A stretch of 64,000 nucleotides of DNA from contig NZ_CP097478.1 in the NCBI RefSeq assembly GCF_024029915.1, positions 682,001-746,000 of the forward strand, in the 5' to 3' direction. Positions 52,712 to 62,059 of the stretch are shown one piece after another (the first letter of the stretch is position 1; each line of letters begins with the position of its first letter). The notes under the pieces are model-generated. The model saw nothing but the letters and a program-made list of their open reading frames with translations, ran no database searches and had not been told where the DNA came from. The translations under genes and the position numbers were made by a program. Origin of the DNA: Fructilactobacillus ixorae (GTDB lineage: Bacteria > Bacillota > Bacilli > Lactobacillales > Lactobacillaceae).

Positions 52712-53236
52712 CTATTTAGACCAGTGTTCTTTAATAAATTGTTCTCGGCCACCCATTTCTTCAATTTGAGCCCGCAGTGGATTCTTTTTGTAGAAATCCT
52801 GGTGGTAATCTTCGGCAGGATAAAATGGTTGAGCTGGTTCAATTTTAGTCACAATTGGAGCATCAAATTGGCCAGACTCTTCCAATGCTTTTTTCGAAGC
52901 TTCCGCAACCTTCCGTTGTTCCGGACTATTCACGAAAATCACCGGCCGGTAACTGTCACCACGATCTTGAAATTGGCCCATGGCATCGGTAGGATCCGTT
53001 TGCCGCCAGTAAATCTCAACCAGCTCTTTGTATGAAATCACACTTGGATCAAAGGTGATTTTAACGGCTTCCGTGTGTCCCGTTGTGTGACTGCAAACCT
53101 GTTCATAGGTTGGGTTCGGAACGTGTCCGCCTGTGTATCCTGATACTACTGAAATAATCCCGGGAGTTTCTTCAAACGGACGTACCATGCACCAGAAACA
53201 CCCACCGGCAAAAATTGCCGTATCTTCTTTTTTCAT
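52712..53236 (-). CDS. msrA: peptide methionine sulfoxide reductase MsrA
   Basis: MsrA reduces the S-epimer of methionine sulfoxide. The 174 residues have the catalytic GCFWC motif (nucleophile Cys13) and the typical [23 protein letters not shown] and [11 protein letters not shown] blocks. The ATG overlaps the msrB stop by four bases (ATGA), so the two repair enzymes are made together. Confidence 0.96.
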   Translation of the reverse strand: MKKEDTAIFAGGCFWCMVRPFEETPGIISVVSGYTGGHVPNPTYEQVCSHTTGHTEAVKITFDPSVISYKELVEIYWRQTDPTDAMGQFQDRGDSYRPVIFVNSPEQRKVAEASKKALEESGQFDAPIVTKIEPAQPFYPAEDYHQDFYKKNPLRAQIEEMGGREQFIKEHWSK

Positions 53237-53682
53237 GCGTTTGGACCTCCATTTTCGTCAACTTGTTGCTTGTATTCTCCGTATCCAGCAGCATCCATTT
53301 CGTCATAAGGAATGAACTTGAGGGAAGCTGAGTTAATGCAGTACCGGAGTCCCCCCTTGTCCGCTGGCCCATCTGGGAACACGTGTCCGAGGTGTGAACC
53401 AGCATCAGAACTTTTAACTTCTTCACGAATCATCCCAAAGGAAGTATCCGTTTTACTCTTGATGTTTTCCTTTTTGATGGGCTTAGTGAAGGCTGGCCAC
53501 CCACAACCAGAGTCATACTTATCTGCGGAACTAAACAATGGTTCACCACTGACGATGTCCACGTAGATCCCTTTTTTGAAGAACTGGTCATACTTACCAG
53601 TAAAGGCGGGTTCTGTAGCTGCTTCTTGGGTAACCGCATATTCTTCTGGGGTTAACTTCTGTTTCAATTCATCTTTATTCAT
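53233..53682 (-). CDS. msrB: peptide methionine sulfoxide reductase MsrB
   Basis: MsrB reduces the R-epimer of methionine sulfoxide, complementing MsrA. The 149 residues have [20 protein letters not shown] and the catalytic Cys in [11 protein letters not shown] near residue 121. The zinc-binding CxxC pairs found in some MsrB proteins are absent. AGGAGG lies upstream. The protein ends with a short polar tail. Confidence 0.96.
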   Translation of the reverse strand: MNKDELKQKLTPEEYAVTQEAATEPAFTGKYDQFFKKGIYVDIVSGEPLFSSADKYDSGCGWPAFTKPIKKENIKSKTDTSFGMIREEVKSSDAGSHLGHVFPDGPADKGGLRYCINSASLKFIPYDEMDAAGYGEYKQQVDENGGPNA

Positions 53683-53758
53683 TACAAATTCCTCCTTGTT
53701 TATTACTGTTCTTTATTCTAATGATATGAAATTTAAATGCAAATATATTGCTCACAAC

Positions 53759-53801
53759 TAAAAATTAGTCAGTCCTGATGAGTGGGACTGACTAATTTTT
53801 A
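53759..53801 (-). terminator. intrinsic terminator after ppaC
   Basis: A 15-base stem AAAATTAGTCAGTCC with GGACTGACTAATTTT encloses an eight-base loop. T runs on both sides; it lies just past the ppaC stop on the minus strand. Confidence 0.9.
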
Positions 53802-53804
53802 GGT

Positions 53805-54746
53805 TTATTTAGTTGGTTGTAATTGTTCCGTAAGTGGTGGGACAACTTGCTTCTTCCGCGAAACTACGCCCGGAAGTTGCATAACATCGTTTTCATCAAA
53901 CTGATTGCCAAACGCCGCTGCAACCACGTCCTGAGGTTCTCCTACGCCGATTAATTCTGAATTGCTAGTTAACACGTTCGTTACTAACACTAAGAACAAA
54001 TCATAGTTTTCTGCGTCAGCTTCCGTTTTCATCGCCGTTTTGATTTCCGTAAGGCGAGCATTGACATCTGCTAGATCAACCACATTGATTTGGTCAATCC
54101 GGACATTCTTGCCACCCAAAACAAAGGATTTAGCGTCGCTATCAATCAGTTCCTGGGCTGATTTGGCTGCGACGTTTGTTCCCGCTTTGAGCATTTGGAT
54201 CCCGTAGTCTTCGTAGTTATCGACGTCGGCAATCTCTGCCAGAGCTTGTAAGGCATCCCGATCAACATCCGTCGTCGTCGGTGATTTTAACAATAAGGTA
54301 TCCGAAATAATGGCTGACATCATCAAGCCGGCAATTTCCTTTGGAATCGTAACCCCTTCTTCAGAGTACATTTGGGTGATGATGGTGGAACAACAACCAT
54401 AAGGAGCAGCCCGGTAATAGAGGGGTTGCGCGGTATTAAAGCCACTAATCCGGTGATGATCAACCACGTGCGTGACCTTTAACTCGGCAATGTCAGCAAT
54501 ACTTTGTTGGGGCTCATTGTGGTCAACCAACATTACCTGATCAGTTTCGGGTTGGGCATGATTAACCACCCGTGGAGCTTGAACGCCAAAGTAGTCTAAG
54601 ACAAATTGGGTTTCCGGGTTCACCGGTCCAAGTGCCACAGCTTCTGTTTCATAGCCATCTTGTTTTTCGAGGTACGCCAACGCAATTGCAGCTGCAATTG
54701 CATCTGTATCTGGATTTTGGTGACCAAAAACTAATTCCTTTGTCAT
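53805..54746 (-). CDS. ppaC: manganese-dependent inorganic pyrophosphatase
   Basis: This family II enzyme hydrolyses pyrophosphate released by biosynthesis. The 313 residues have the DHH-domain FGHQNPDTDAIAAAIALAYL, MLVDHNEP, HVVDHHRISGF and the C-terminal DHHA2 domain with the substrate-binding SRKKQVVP. AGGAG precedes the ATG. It is a single-gene unit. Confidence 0.96.
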   Translation of the reverse strand: MTKELVFGHQNPDTDAIAAAIALAYLEKQDGYETEAVALGPVNPETQFVLDYFGVQAPRVVNHAQPETDQVMLVDHNEPQQSIADIAELKVTHVVDHHRISGFNTAQPLYYRAAPYGCCSTIITQMYSEEGVTIPKEIAGLMMSAIISDTLLLKSPTTTDVDRDALQALAEIADVDNYEDYGIQMLKAGTNVAAKSAQELIDSDAKSFVLGGKNVRIDQINVVDLADVNARLTEIKTAMKTEADAENYDLFLVLVTNVLTSNSELIGVGEPQDVVAAAFGNQFDENDVMQLPGVVSRKKQVVPPLTEQLQPTK

Positions 54747-54811
54747 GAAAAAATCTCCTTTACTTCATTTAATACCTTTACTTTACCATATTTTGTAGTT
54801 TCAAGCTGAAG

Positions 54812-57262
54812 TTACTCTGCTGCCGGAGGATTCAACAACAGATGTTCCAACTGCACGGGTGTTCCCGTTGTTTTAACGTTAACCTGGTTGGAACCATTCG
54901 AAGTCCGAGGTGCACTATGATAATCAGCCAAGAGAATCTCCTCTGCCTGACGGGTGTTCGTATAAACCCGCAGGACCGTTTCTTCTGGATTGATCCGAAG
55001 GAAACTAGCTAATTTGTTGGGCTTCGTCTTTAAATCCCGTAAAACTTTGATGCCCTTGCGGGACCGAGCAGTTAATGGAATTTCTGCAACGGCCATTTTT
55101 TTGAAGTTTCCGTTTTGAAACACCATCGCCACTTGATCAGTTTCATCCACTAGTTGCATGTTGATAACCCGATCGAGCTCTGCGAGCTTAATCGCCTGGA
55201 CTCCCACCGTCCGGGGACCGTTAACTGCTACTTCCGTAATGGCGTAGCGCACCCCAAGGCCCTGTTCGGTCATAATCAAGACGTGTCGGTAATCATCAGC
55301 TTTTCGGTAGGTTACGTTTACAACTTCGTCCAGCTCATCCTTAAGGTTAACGTACGTCATCGCCCGACTCCGGTACGTCCGACTGGGCTGTAACTTCCTA
55401 ACTTCCACCTGCTTAATGTGTCCCGCCCGGGTTGCAATCACAAAGTGACCGGGCTGTTCTAATGAATTAAAAGCCTGGACCTGAATTACTTTTTCCGTGG
55501 AAGTTAACCCCGTTAACTGAGAAATGTGTTCTCCAGTATCTTTCCACTTGGCCTCCATGATTTCATGAACCGGGCGGTAGATCCAGTTTCCCCCGTCGGT
55601 AAAAATGTAGATGGAAGCCCGCGTGCTTAACTGTTGAATAAAGACGGGATGATCTGCTTCTTTGAGACCGTTGTCAGTTAATTCCGTGGCATTATAGGAA
55701 CGCAAACTCGTGCGCTTCAGGTAGCCATCCTTGGAAACCATGACCATCACCTGTTCGTCCGGAACGGTTACCTGCTTGCTGATGTTCAAACTTTCAATTT
55801 CTGATTGGATTGTCGAGCGGCGTGGCGTTTGATATTCCTGAGCAATTGCCAATAACTCCTGCTTTAGCACCCGATCCAATTCCTGCGGATTCGCCAGAAT
55901 AGTTTGAAATTCTGCAATTTTGGCTGCCAAATCAGCATTTTCGCATTTCAACTTGGTCACGTCGGTATTCGTCAACCGGTAAAGTTGTAACGCGACAATC
56001 GCATCCGCCTGTTTGATTGTAAAAGCATAAGTTGCCACTAAGTTATCCCGCGCTGCCTTGCGGTTCTCACTGGCGCGAATCGTTTTAATGACCTGGTCTA
56101 AAATCGACAGGGCCTTAATTAAACCTAAAACAATGTGTTGGCGCGCTTGAGCCTTTTGCAGGTCAAACTGGGTTCGGTTAGTCAACACTTCTCGCTGATA
56201 AGCCAAGTAGGTCGTTAAAATCGTCTTTAGCGACAACCGTTCCGGCCGCATGTCCTTAATGGCCACCATGTTAAAGTTATAGGAAATCTGTAAATCTGTA
56301 TTTTTATACAAATAATTCAAGATCCCCCGCTGGTCCGCGTTCCGCTTTAATTCCAGTGAAATTAGGAGTCCGGAACGGTCCGAATCATCCCGCACCTCAG
56401 CAATTCCCTCGATTTTTTTATTCAAGCGAATCTCATCAATTTGTTTAACCAGTTGGGCCTTATTAACCTCATACGGAATCTCCGTAATTTGGACTAACTG
56501 CTTACCCCCACGCATTTCAATGACCGTACTCCGTGACCGGATGACAATGCGACCATGGCCCGTTGCATAGGCCTGCTTAATTCCGTCCAAGCCTTGAATA
56601 ATTCCGCCGGTTGGGAAATCTGGTCCTTGGATAAACTGCATCAGTTGGTCCAGGGTCGCGGTCGGATGAGCTTGCAAATAAATTAAAGCGTCAATTACTT
56701 CACTTAAATTGTGCGGGGGAATCTCCGTTGCGTATCCCGCGGAAATCCCGGTTGCTCCGTTTACCAATAAGTTTGGAATCCGGGCCGGTAAGACGGTCGG
56801 TTCTGATTCAGTGTCATCAAAGTTCAACACCCAGTCCACGGTCTCTTTATCGATATCGCGAAGCATTTCACCCGCAATTTTACTCAACCGCGCCTCCGTA
56901 TACCGCATGGCTGCCGGTGGATCTCCGTCCATTGATCCGTTATTCCCATGCATGTCAATCAACGGGGCCCGGAGTTTCCAAGCTTGACTCATCCGGACCA
57001 TTGCATCGTAGATCGAACTATCCCCGTGGGGATGAAAGTTCCCCATGACGTTCCCAACTGATTTGGCCGACTTTCGAAACCCCTTATCGTATGTATTCCC
57101 GTCCTTATTCATCGAATACAAAATCCGACGTTGCACGGGCTTTAACCCATCACGAACATCGGGCAGGGCTCGTTCTTGGATGATGGCTTTGGAGTACCGG
57201 CTGAAGCGTTCGTCCATCACGGCAGCTAAGGACAGGTTCTTAATTTCTGCGTGTTTTGCCAC
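54812..57262 (-). CDS. parC: DNA topoisomerase IV subunit A
   Basis: ParC is the breakage-rejoining subunit that unlinks daughter chromosomes. The 816 residues have RALPDVRDGLKPVQRRILY (residues 31-49), the catalytic Tyr121 in AAMRYTEARL, and a C-terminal beta-pinwheel with QVEVRKLQPSRTYRSRAM. In the quinolone-relevant helix (HPHGDSSIYDAM) Ser82 and Asp86 are present, the usual unmutated residues. It follows parE by 11 bases. ParC rather than GyrA is indicated by the pairing with parE and the plsY neighbour, a common Firmicutes arrangement. Confidence 0.93.
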   Translation of the reverse strand: MAKHAEIKNLSLAAVMDERFSRYSKAIIQERALPDVRDGLKPVQRRILYSMNKDGNTYDKGFRKSAKSVGNVMGNFHPHGDSSIYDAMVRMSQAWKLRAPLIDMHGNNGSMDGDPPAAMRYTEARLSKIAGEMLRDIDKETVDWVLNFDDTESEPTVLPARIPNLLVNGATGISAGYATEIPPHNLSEVIDALIYLQAHPTATLDQLMQFIQGPDFPTGGIIQGLDGIKQAYATGHGRIVIRSRSTVIEMRGGKQLVQITEIPYEVNKAQLVKQIDEIRLNKKIEGIAEVRDDSDRSGLLISLELKRNADQRGILNYLYKNTDLQISYNFNMVAIKDMRPERLSLKTILTTYLAYQREVLTNRTQFDLQKAQARQHIVLGLIKALSILDQVIKTIRASENRKAARDNLVATYAFTIKQADAIVALQLYRLTNTDVTKLKCENADLAAKIAEFQTILANPQELDRVLKQELLAIAQEYQTPRRSTIQSEIESLNISKQVTVPDEQVMVMVSKDGYLKRTSLRSYNATELTDNGLKEADHPVFIQQLSTRASIYIFTDGGNWIYRPVHEIMEAKWKDTGEHISQLTGLTSTEKVIQVQAFNSLEQPGHFVIATRAGHIKQVEVRKLQPSRTYRSRAMTYVNLKDELDEVVNVTYRKADDYRHVLIMTEQGLGVRYAITEVAVNGPRTVGVQAIKLAELDRVINMQLVDETDQVAMVFQNGNFKKMAVAEIPLTARSRKGIKVLRDLKTKPNKLASFLRINPEETVLRVYTNTRQAEEILLADYHSAPRTSNGSNQVNVKTTGTPVQLEHLLLNPPAAE

Positions 57263-57273
57263 TGGCTTTCCTC

Positions 57274-59235
57274 CTACTCTAGCGTCTTATCTAAGATACT
57301 ACCCTCGTCTTCAAGGGTAAACTGTACGTTATTTTCAATCCAATTGCGCCGGGGTTCCACCTTGGTTCCCATGAGCGTCGAAACCTGTTTTTCGGCAAGC
57401 GCCGCATCGTCAATCTCAACCCGAATCAAGGTGCGGTGCTCAGGATCCATCGTGGTTTCCCAAAGTTGGTCAGCATTCATTTCCCCTAGTCCTTTAAACC
57501 GTTGCAACGTCATTCCCTGGGGAAAATCCGGTCGCTGCCGTTCCAACTCCTCATTTGTCCAGGCGTATTCTACCTTTTGGTGCTCCCCCTTGCCAGACTG
57601 CAATTTATACAGGGGTGGTAAGGCCACGTAAACCCGACCGGCTTCAATCATTGGCCGCATATACTTATAGAAGAACGTGAGCAGGAGAATTTGAATGTGG
57701 GCGCCATCATCATCGGCATCCGTCATGATGATAATCTTATCGTAGTTGGCATCGGCGAGGGAAAAATCCGGTCCCATTCCGGCACCAACAGTATACATAA
57801 TCGTACTAATTTCTTCGTTTTTCAAAATATCAGTTACACTGGCTTTTTCGGTATTTAAGACCTTCCCCCGTAACGGGAGAATGGCCTGGTGTTTGCGATC
57901 GCGGCCTTGTTTAGCTGAACCCCCAGCGGAATCCCCTTCGACCAGGAAGAGTTCGTTTTTACTGGCATCTTTCGACTGCGCCGGCGTTAACTTTCCTGAG
58001 AGAAGCCGTTCACTCTTCTTCTTTTTCTTCCCCTTGCGACTTTCATCCCGGGCTTTTTTAGCAGCCTCACGGGCTTTACGGGCCCGGAGTGCTTTTTGAA
58101 TTAACGTATTGGCAAAATCGCCGTTTTCCATTAGGAAGTACAGTAACTGTTCCGCAATTACACTATCAACGATTGAGCGGGCAGCCGGGGTCCCTAATTT
58201 ACCCTTAGTTTGGCCTTCAAACTGCAGTTCTGCTTCGGGAACGCGGAGAGAAATGACGGCGGTTAGTCCCTCCCGAACGTCGCTCCCGTCTAGGTTTTTA
58301 TCCTTATCCTTTAACAACGAAACCTTGCGCGCGTATTCGTTCATAGCCTTGGTCCAACCACTCCGAAATCCAGCTTCATGGGTTCCCCCATCGTTCGTGC
58401 GGACGTTATTAACAAAGGAAATCATGGTTTCCGTATACCCATCGTTATACTGAACGGCGACCTCTACTTCGATGCCATCCTTGCTGGCATCAAAGTCCAT
58501 AACCGGACCAAGCGTACTCTTACTTTCATTTAAATACGTCACAAACTCTTTAATGCCTTCGTCAAATTGGTAAATTTCTTGCCGTTCCTGGCCATCCCGC
58601 TGATCGGTTAGGGTAATTTTCACGCCTTTCAGTAAAAAGGCTGCTTCTCGCAGGCGCGTAGCTAAGGTATCAAAGTTATAGACTACCGTCGTAAAAATGG
58701 TCGGATCAGGCTGAAAGGTAATCGTGGTACCGTTGGGTTCCTTGGTTTTGCCCAGCTTGGTTAGCGTCCCGACCGGATTACCACCATCTGCAAACTCTTC
58801 CTGGTACAACGTGTGATCACGGACAATGCGGACCGTCAAACTGGTTGAAAGGGCGTTAACAACGCTAGACCCCACCCCGTGTAGTCCACCGGAGGTTTTA
58901 TAACCACCCTGACCAAATTTCCCCCCGGCGTGTAGGACCGTTAAGATTACTTCTGGAGTTGGTTTACCAGAAGCATGCATGTCAACTGGCATTCCCCGTC
59001 CATAGTCTTGTACGGTAATACTATTATCCGCGTTAATTGTGACATTAATCGCATCTCCGTAACCGGCAATGGCCTCATCAACCGCGTTGTCAACAATTTC
59101 ATAAACCAAGTGATGAAGACCCCGACTATCAGTGGAGCCGATGTACATCCCCGGGCGCTTGCGGACGGCTTCCAATCCATGTAAAACTTGGATGGAATCC
59201 GCATCATAAGTTTGGTTGTCCTTCTTATTCGTCAT
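57274..59235 (-). CDS. parE: DNA topoisomerase IV subunit B
   Basis: ParE supplies ATP hydrolysis for topoisomerase IV. The 653 residues contain a GHKL ATPase domain (VRKRPGMYIGSTDSRGLHHL, EIVDNAVDEA, GGLHGVGSSVVNAL), a transducer domain, and a TOPRIM region with LVEGDSAGGSAKQGRD and IIMTDADDDGAHI. I start at ATG 59235, nine bases after AAAGGAG; a TTG two codons earlier is too close to that site. It diverges from plsY. Confidence 0.94.
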   Translation of the reverse strand: MTNKKDNQTYDADSIQVLHGLEAVRKRPGMYIGSTDSRGLHHLVYEIVDNAVDEAIAGYGDAINVTINADNSITVQDYGRGMPVDMHASGKPTPEVILTVLHAGGKFGQGGYKTSGGLHGVGSSVVNALSTSLTVRIVRDHTLYQEEFADGGNPVGTLTKLGKTKEPNGTTITFQPDPTIFTTVVYNFDTLATRLREAAFLLKGVKITLTDQRDGQERQEIYQFDEGIKEFVTYLNESKSTLGPVMDFDASKDGIEVEVAVQYNDGYTETMISFVNNVRTNDGGTHEAGFRSGWTKAMNEYARKVSLLKDKDKNLDGSDVREGLTAVISLRVPEAELQFEGQTKGKLGTPAARSIVDSVIAEQLLYFLMENGDFANTLIQKALRARKAREAAKKARDESRKGKKKKKSERLLSGKLTPAQSKDASKNELFLVEGDSAGGSAKQGRDRKHQAILPLRGKVLNTEKASVTDILKNEEISTIMYTVGAGMGPDFSLADANYDKIIIMTDADDDGAHIQILLLTFFYKYMRPMIEAGRVYVALPPLYKLQSGKGEHQKVEYAWTNEELERQRPDFPQGMTLQRFKGLGEMNADQLWETTMDPEHRTLIRVEIDDAALAEKQVSTLMGTKVEPRRNWIENNVQFTLEDEGSILDKTLE

Positions 59236-59340
59236 CGTCAATTACTCCTTTTTTCCATATTAATCATAACCGATTTAATACCAATTGCAACTAGGTGCTT
59301 TAGCAGAAGCGCTGCCGACCTGTTTTATTTTGAAAATAAA

Positions 59341-59349
59341 TGCTAAAAT
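59341..59349 (+). promoter_or_regulatory. extended -10 of plsY
   Basis: TGC-TAAAAT lies 35 bases before the plsY ATG and downstream of the divergent parE start. The -35 region is unclear. Confidence 0.5.
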
Positions 59350-59383
59350 AACGAATGTTAGTTTTTACAAAGTAGGAGGAAAA

Positions 59384-60016
59384 ATGGTTAAGATTGTACT
59401 TCTTTTAATATTTGCCTATCTGCTTGGGTCCATTCCCAACGGCATTTGGATTGGAAAACTCTTTTTTCACGTTGACATTCGACGGCATGGCTCCAAAAAT
59501 ATCGGGGCCACGAATACCTTACGCGTCTTAGGTCCAGTGGCCGGCACAATTGTCATGCTTTTAGACATTGGCAAGGGCTGGCTTGCCACCTGGTTACCAA
59601 TGCAACTAGGCATCCACTCCTGGTACCCACTCATCTTTGGAATTATGGCCGTCCTTGGTCATACCTTTTCCATTTTCGATCACTTTCGGGGAGGCAAAGC
59701 GGTTGCCACCAGTGCGGGAATGTTGATGGCCTACAACTTCAGTTTCTTTCTCTTGGCCGCTGCCACCGCCTTCACCTGTGTCTTTATCACCAGCATGATG
59801 AGCCTGGGCAGTATCCTAGGCTTTATCATCATCTTCTTGGTTTCCTTTACGACGAACGATATCGCACTGCAAGTCGTTGCGGGTGTGTTGACCATCTTTA
59901 CTTTATACCGGCATCGCAATAATATCAAAAAAATTTGGAATGGAACCGAAAACATTCTCCCCTTTGGGCTTTACTACTGGTACCGCAAATATCGGAGTAC
60001 CCACCATCCGCATTAA
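59384..60016 (+). CDS. plsY: acyl-phosphate glycerol-3-phosphate acyltransferase PlsY
   Basis: PlsY transfers the acyl group made by PlsX to glycerol-3-phosphate in the membrane, the first step of phospholipid synthesis. The 210 residues form several transmembrane helices with the conserved loops YLLGSIPNGIWIGK, RRHGSKNIGATNTLRVLG, GHTFSIFDHFRGGKAVATSAG and YRHRNNIKKIWNGTE. AGGAGG is 4-5 bases before ATG 59384. It is next to parE, as in many Firmicutes. Confidence 0.95.
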   Translation: MVKIVLLLIFAYLLGSIPNGIWIGKLFFHVDIRRHGSKNIGATNTLRVLGPVAGTIVMLLDIGKGWLATWLPMQLGIHSWYPLIFGIMAVLGHTFSIFDHFRGGKAVATSAGMLMAYNFSFFLLAAATAFTCVFITSMMSLGSILGFIIIFLVSFTTNDIALQVVAGVLTIFTLYRHRNNIKKIWNGTENILPFGLYYWYRKYRSTHHPH

Positions 60017-60025
60017 TTACAGACT

Positions 60026-60089
60026 AAAAAGGACTTTTCTAATCAACGTTGCTTTTAGACAACGAACGTGATTACAAAGGTCCTTTTTT
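60026..60089. terminator. long bidirectional terminator between plsY and the epimerase gene
   Basis: AAAAAGGACTTT pairs with AAAGGTCCTTTTTT, and the interior adds AATCA/TGATT and CGTTG/CAACG pairs, giving an extended hairpin with T runs on both strands. Confidence 0.85.
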
Positions 60090-60091
60090 AG

Positions 60092-60967
60092 TTAGAAAAA
60101 TTTCAGTTGGTATTCAAACGTTTTTTTTGCCCCCGCGGCTAACGTCCGCATCCCGGGCTTGGTTTCTAAGTCCCCGGTGACCGTTTCAGAATCGGCAATC
60201 CCCCACCACGGTTCTAAACAAACAAAGTTAGAAACAGTGGGATATGTCGACCAAATCCCAAAATAATCGTTTAATTCCCCGGTCACGGATACCCCCCATG
60301 TTTGATCCGCGGCTTGGAGCGTTAGCTCCGTTTTAGGGTTTAGTCGAACGTCAATGATTTTAGCGTCTCCCTGAAACAGGGCATGAGTCACCGCCACCGG
60401 CTTTTCAAATTCCGTGGTTTCGTGTTCCGCCGTGGTTAATCCGTCTGTCCCTAATTGAATTTCGCGATATGGTTCCGCCGGAGTAACGGTTAAAGTTGCG
60501 GGCTGCTTAGCAGTGGTTAATGGAACTTGAAAGCCCGGATGAGCGCCAATTGCAAAGCGCAGTTGCTCGTCAGCTGCACTTGTATTCATTACCGTCAGCT
60601 GCACTTCAACTCGCTCGTGTCGTAAGGTGTAACTCACAAACAAGGAGAAGTTAAACGGGTACATTTGTAACGTTTCATCATTTGCTTCCAGCAAGAAAAC
60701 CGCTTGGTCTGGAACCTGACTAACCACTTGAAAGGGTTGGTCGCGGGCAAAACCATGCTGGGGCATATGGTGAGTTTGTCCTTGATAGCGGTACTGGTCC
60801 TGGTTTAACTTCCCAACGATTGGAAATAAAATGGGAGCGTGGCGCTTCCAGTGCTTCGGATCGGCGTTCCACATGTATTCATGTCCAGCGCGAGTAACCG
60901 ACACGAGCTCGGCACCGAGCTCATTAATCTTGATCGTCAATTGGTCATTTTGTAATACAACAGTCAT
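60092..60967 (-). CDS. aldose 1-epimerase family protein (LacX-like)
   Basis: A 291-residue galactose mutarotase-superfamily protein. It has VSVTRAGHEYMWNADPKHW, the sugar-phosphate or sugar site in HAPILFPIVGKL, MPQHGFARDQPF (catalytic His region) and IGAHPGFQVPL, with VCLEPWWGIAD carrying the conserved acidic residue. The LacX subgroup's substrate is uncertain; it may epimerise sugar phosphates. I start at 60967, where GGGAGCG lies upstream; the longer frame has no ribosome site. Confidence 0.85.
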   Translation of the reverse strand: MTVVLQNDQLTIKINELGAELVSVTRAGHEYMWNADPKHWKRHAPILFPIVGKLNQDQYRYQGQTHHMPQHGFARDQPFQVVSQVPDQAVFLLEANDETLQMYPFNFSLFVSYTLRHERVEVQLTVMNTSAADEQLRFAIGAHPGFQVPLTTAKQPATLTVTPAEPYREIQLGTDGLTTAEHETTEFEKPVAVTHALFQGDAKIIDVRLNPKTELTLQAADQTWGVSVTGELNDYFGIWSTYPTVSNFVCLEPWWGIADSETVTGDLETKPGMRTLAAGAKKTFEYQLKFF

Positions 60968-61085
60968 GATTATCGCTCCCGTGTCATTAATTGGTTCACT
61001 TGTGACCAAGTCGTTCCCATTTTGGAGATAGTTAGTTCAATTTTATAATAACTGGGGCGAATTAAAAAGGATTATCTTTCATGAA

Positions 61086-62006
61086 TTAATCGCGCTTAAA
61101 AAACTGCTGGTAATTCTGCAGGAGCTTTTCCTTCGTTACGTGGGTATAAATTTGGGTGGTTGCCAGGTTACTGTGGCCGAGCAATTCCTGGACCGTCCGT
61201 AAATCTGCCCCGTTATTTAAAAGTTGGGTTGCAAAAGAATGGCGCAACATGTGGGGGTGAATGCTACTATTTAGGCCACTTCTTTGCATGATTTGGGTCA
61301 GTGCATATTCAATTCCCCGCGCCGTTAACGGCCGCCCCTGGTAGTCCACTAACAGGGTTTCATGGTGCTGGTGATGCTTTTCCATTAACGTGCGGCGCCC
61401 CTGGTCCAGATACGTACTAATGGCGTCATGTGCGTACCGGCCAAACGGGAGGTACCGATCCTTGTCGCCCTTTCCGTGAACTAGCATCATCTGATTTTCT
61501 AAGTCCAGTTGCTGTAACTGTAAATTAGCACACTCACTCACCCGAATTCCGGTTCCATACAGCACTTCCAAAATCACGAGGTCCCGTTCAGCTAGTTCCG
61601 GCTTCGGATTAGCTTGGGCCGTTTTAAATAGCTGTTCCAGTTCCCGATCGTAAAAAAAGCGTGGTAAATGTTGGTACTGATGCTTGATTTGCACGTACCG
61701 AAACGGATTTTCACTGGCAAGTTGGTTGTTGACGAGAAAATTATAAAACGAACTCAGGGCCGAAACCTTGCGAGCAATCGTATTCGTAGCGTCCCCATGG
61801 TCATGGAGTTCACTTAAAAAGACCTCCACGTCAAACGGTTCGACCTTGGTCAGCGTCACTTGCGGCCCCGTTGCCTGTAAAAAGTGCTGAAATTGCAATA
61901 AATCATCGTGGTAGGCACGGACCGTTAACGGTGAATACTGTCGTTCATTTACTAAATACCGTTCAAATAGGGTTAGCAATTGTTGATCGGTTTGTTTCGT
62001 TGCCAT
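61086..62006 (-). CDS. xerC: tyrosine recombinase XerC/XerD family
   Basis: A 306-residue tyrosine recombinase that resolves chromosome dimers at dif. It has an N-terminal SAM-like DNA-binding domain (about 1-90) and the catalytic domain with Arg in YGTGIRVSECANL, the HMLRHSFATQLL box, LLGHSNLATTQIYTHV and the final nucleophile Tyr in that box. Position after topA points to XerC; in many lactobacilli hslV and hslU follow, but here they do not. I start at ATG 62006, 8 bases after GAGGAG; two earlier in-frame ATGs overlap that site. Confidence 0.88.
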   Translation of the reverse strand: MATKQTDQQLLTLFERYLVNERQYSPLTVRAYHDDLLQFQHFLQATGPQVTLTKVEPFDVEVFLSELHDHGDATNTIARKVSALSSFYNFLVNNQLASENPFRYVQIKHQYQHLPRFFYDRELEQLFKTAQANPKPELAERDLVILEVLYGTGIRVSECANLQLQQLDLENQMMLVHGKGDKDRYLPFGRYAHDAISTYLDQGRRTLMEKHHQHHETLLVDYQGRPLTARGIEYALTQIMQRSGLNSSIHPHMLRHSFATQLLNNGADLRTVQELLGHSNLATTQIYTHVTKEKLLQNYQQFFKRD

Positions 62007-62026
62007 CGTCATTCTCCTCATTTTCG

Positions 62027-62057
62027 AAAAAGACCGTTCGCTTGCGAACGGTCTTTT
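62027..62057 (-). terminator. intrinsic terminator after topA
   Basis: AAAAGACCGTTCG pairs with CGAACGGTCTTTT over a four-base loop, followed by T residues on the minus strand. It lies between the topA stop and the recombinase ribosome site. Confidence 0.88.
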
Positions 62058-62059
62058 GG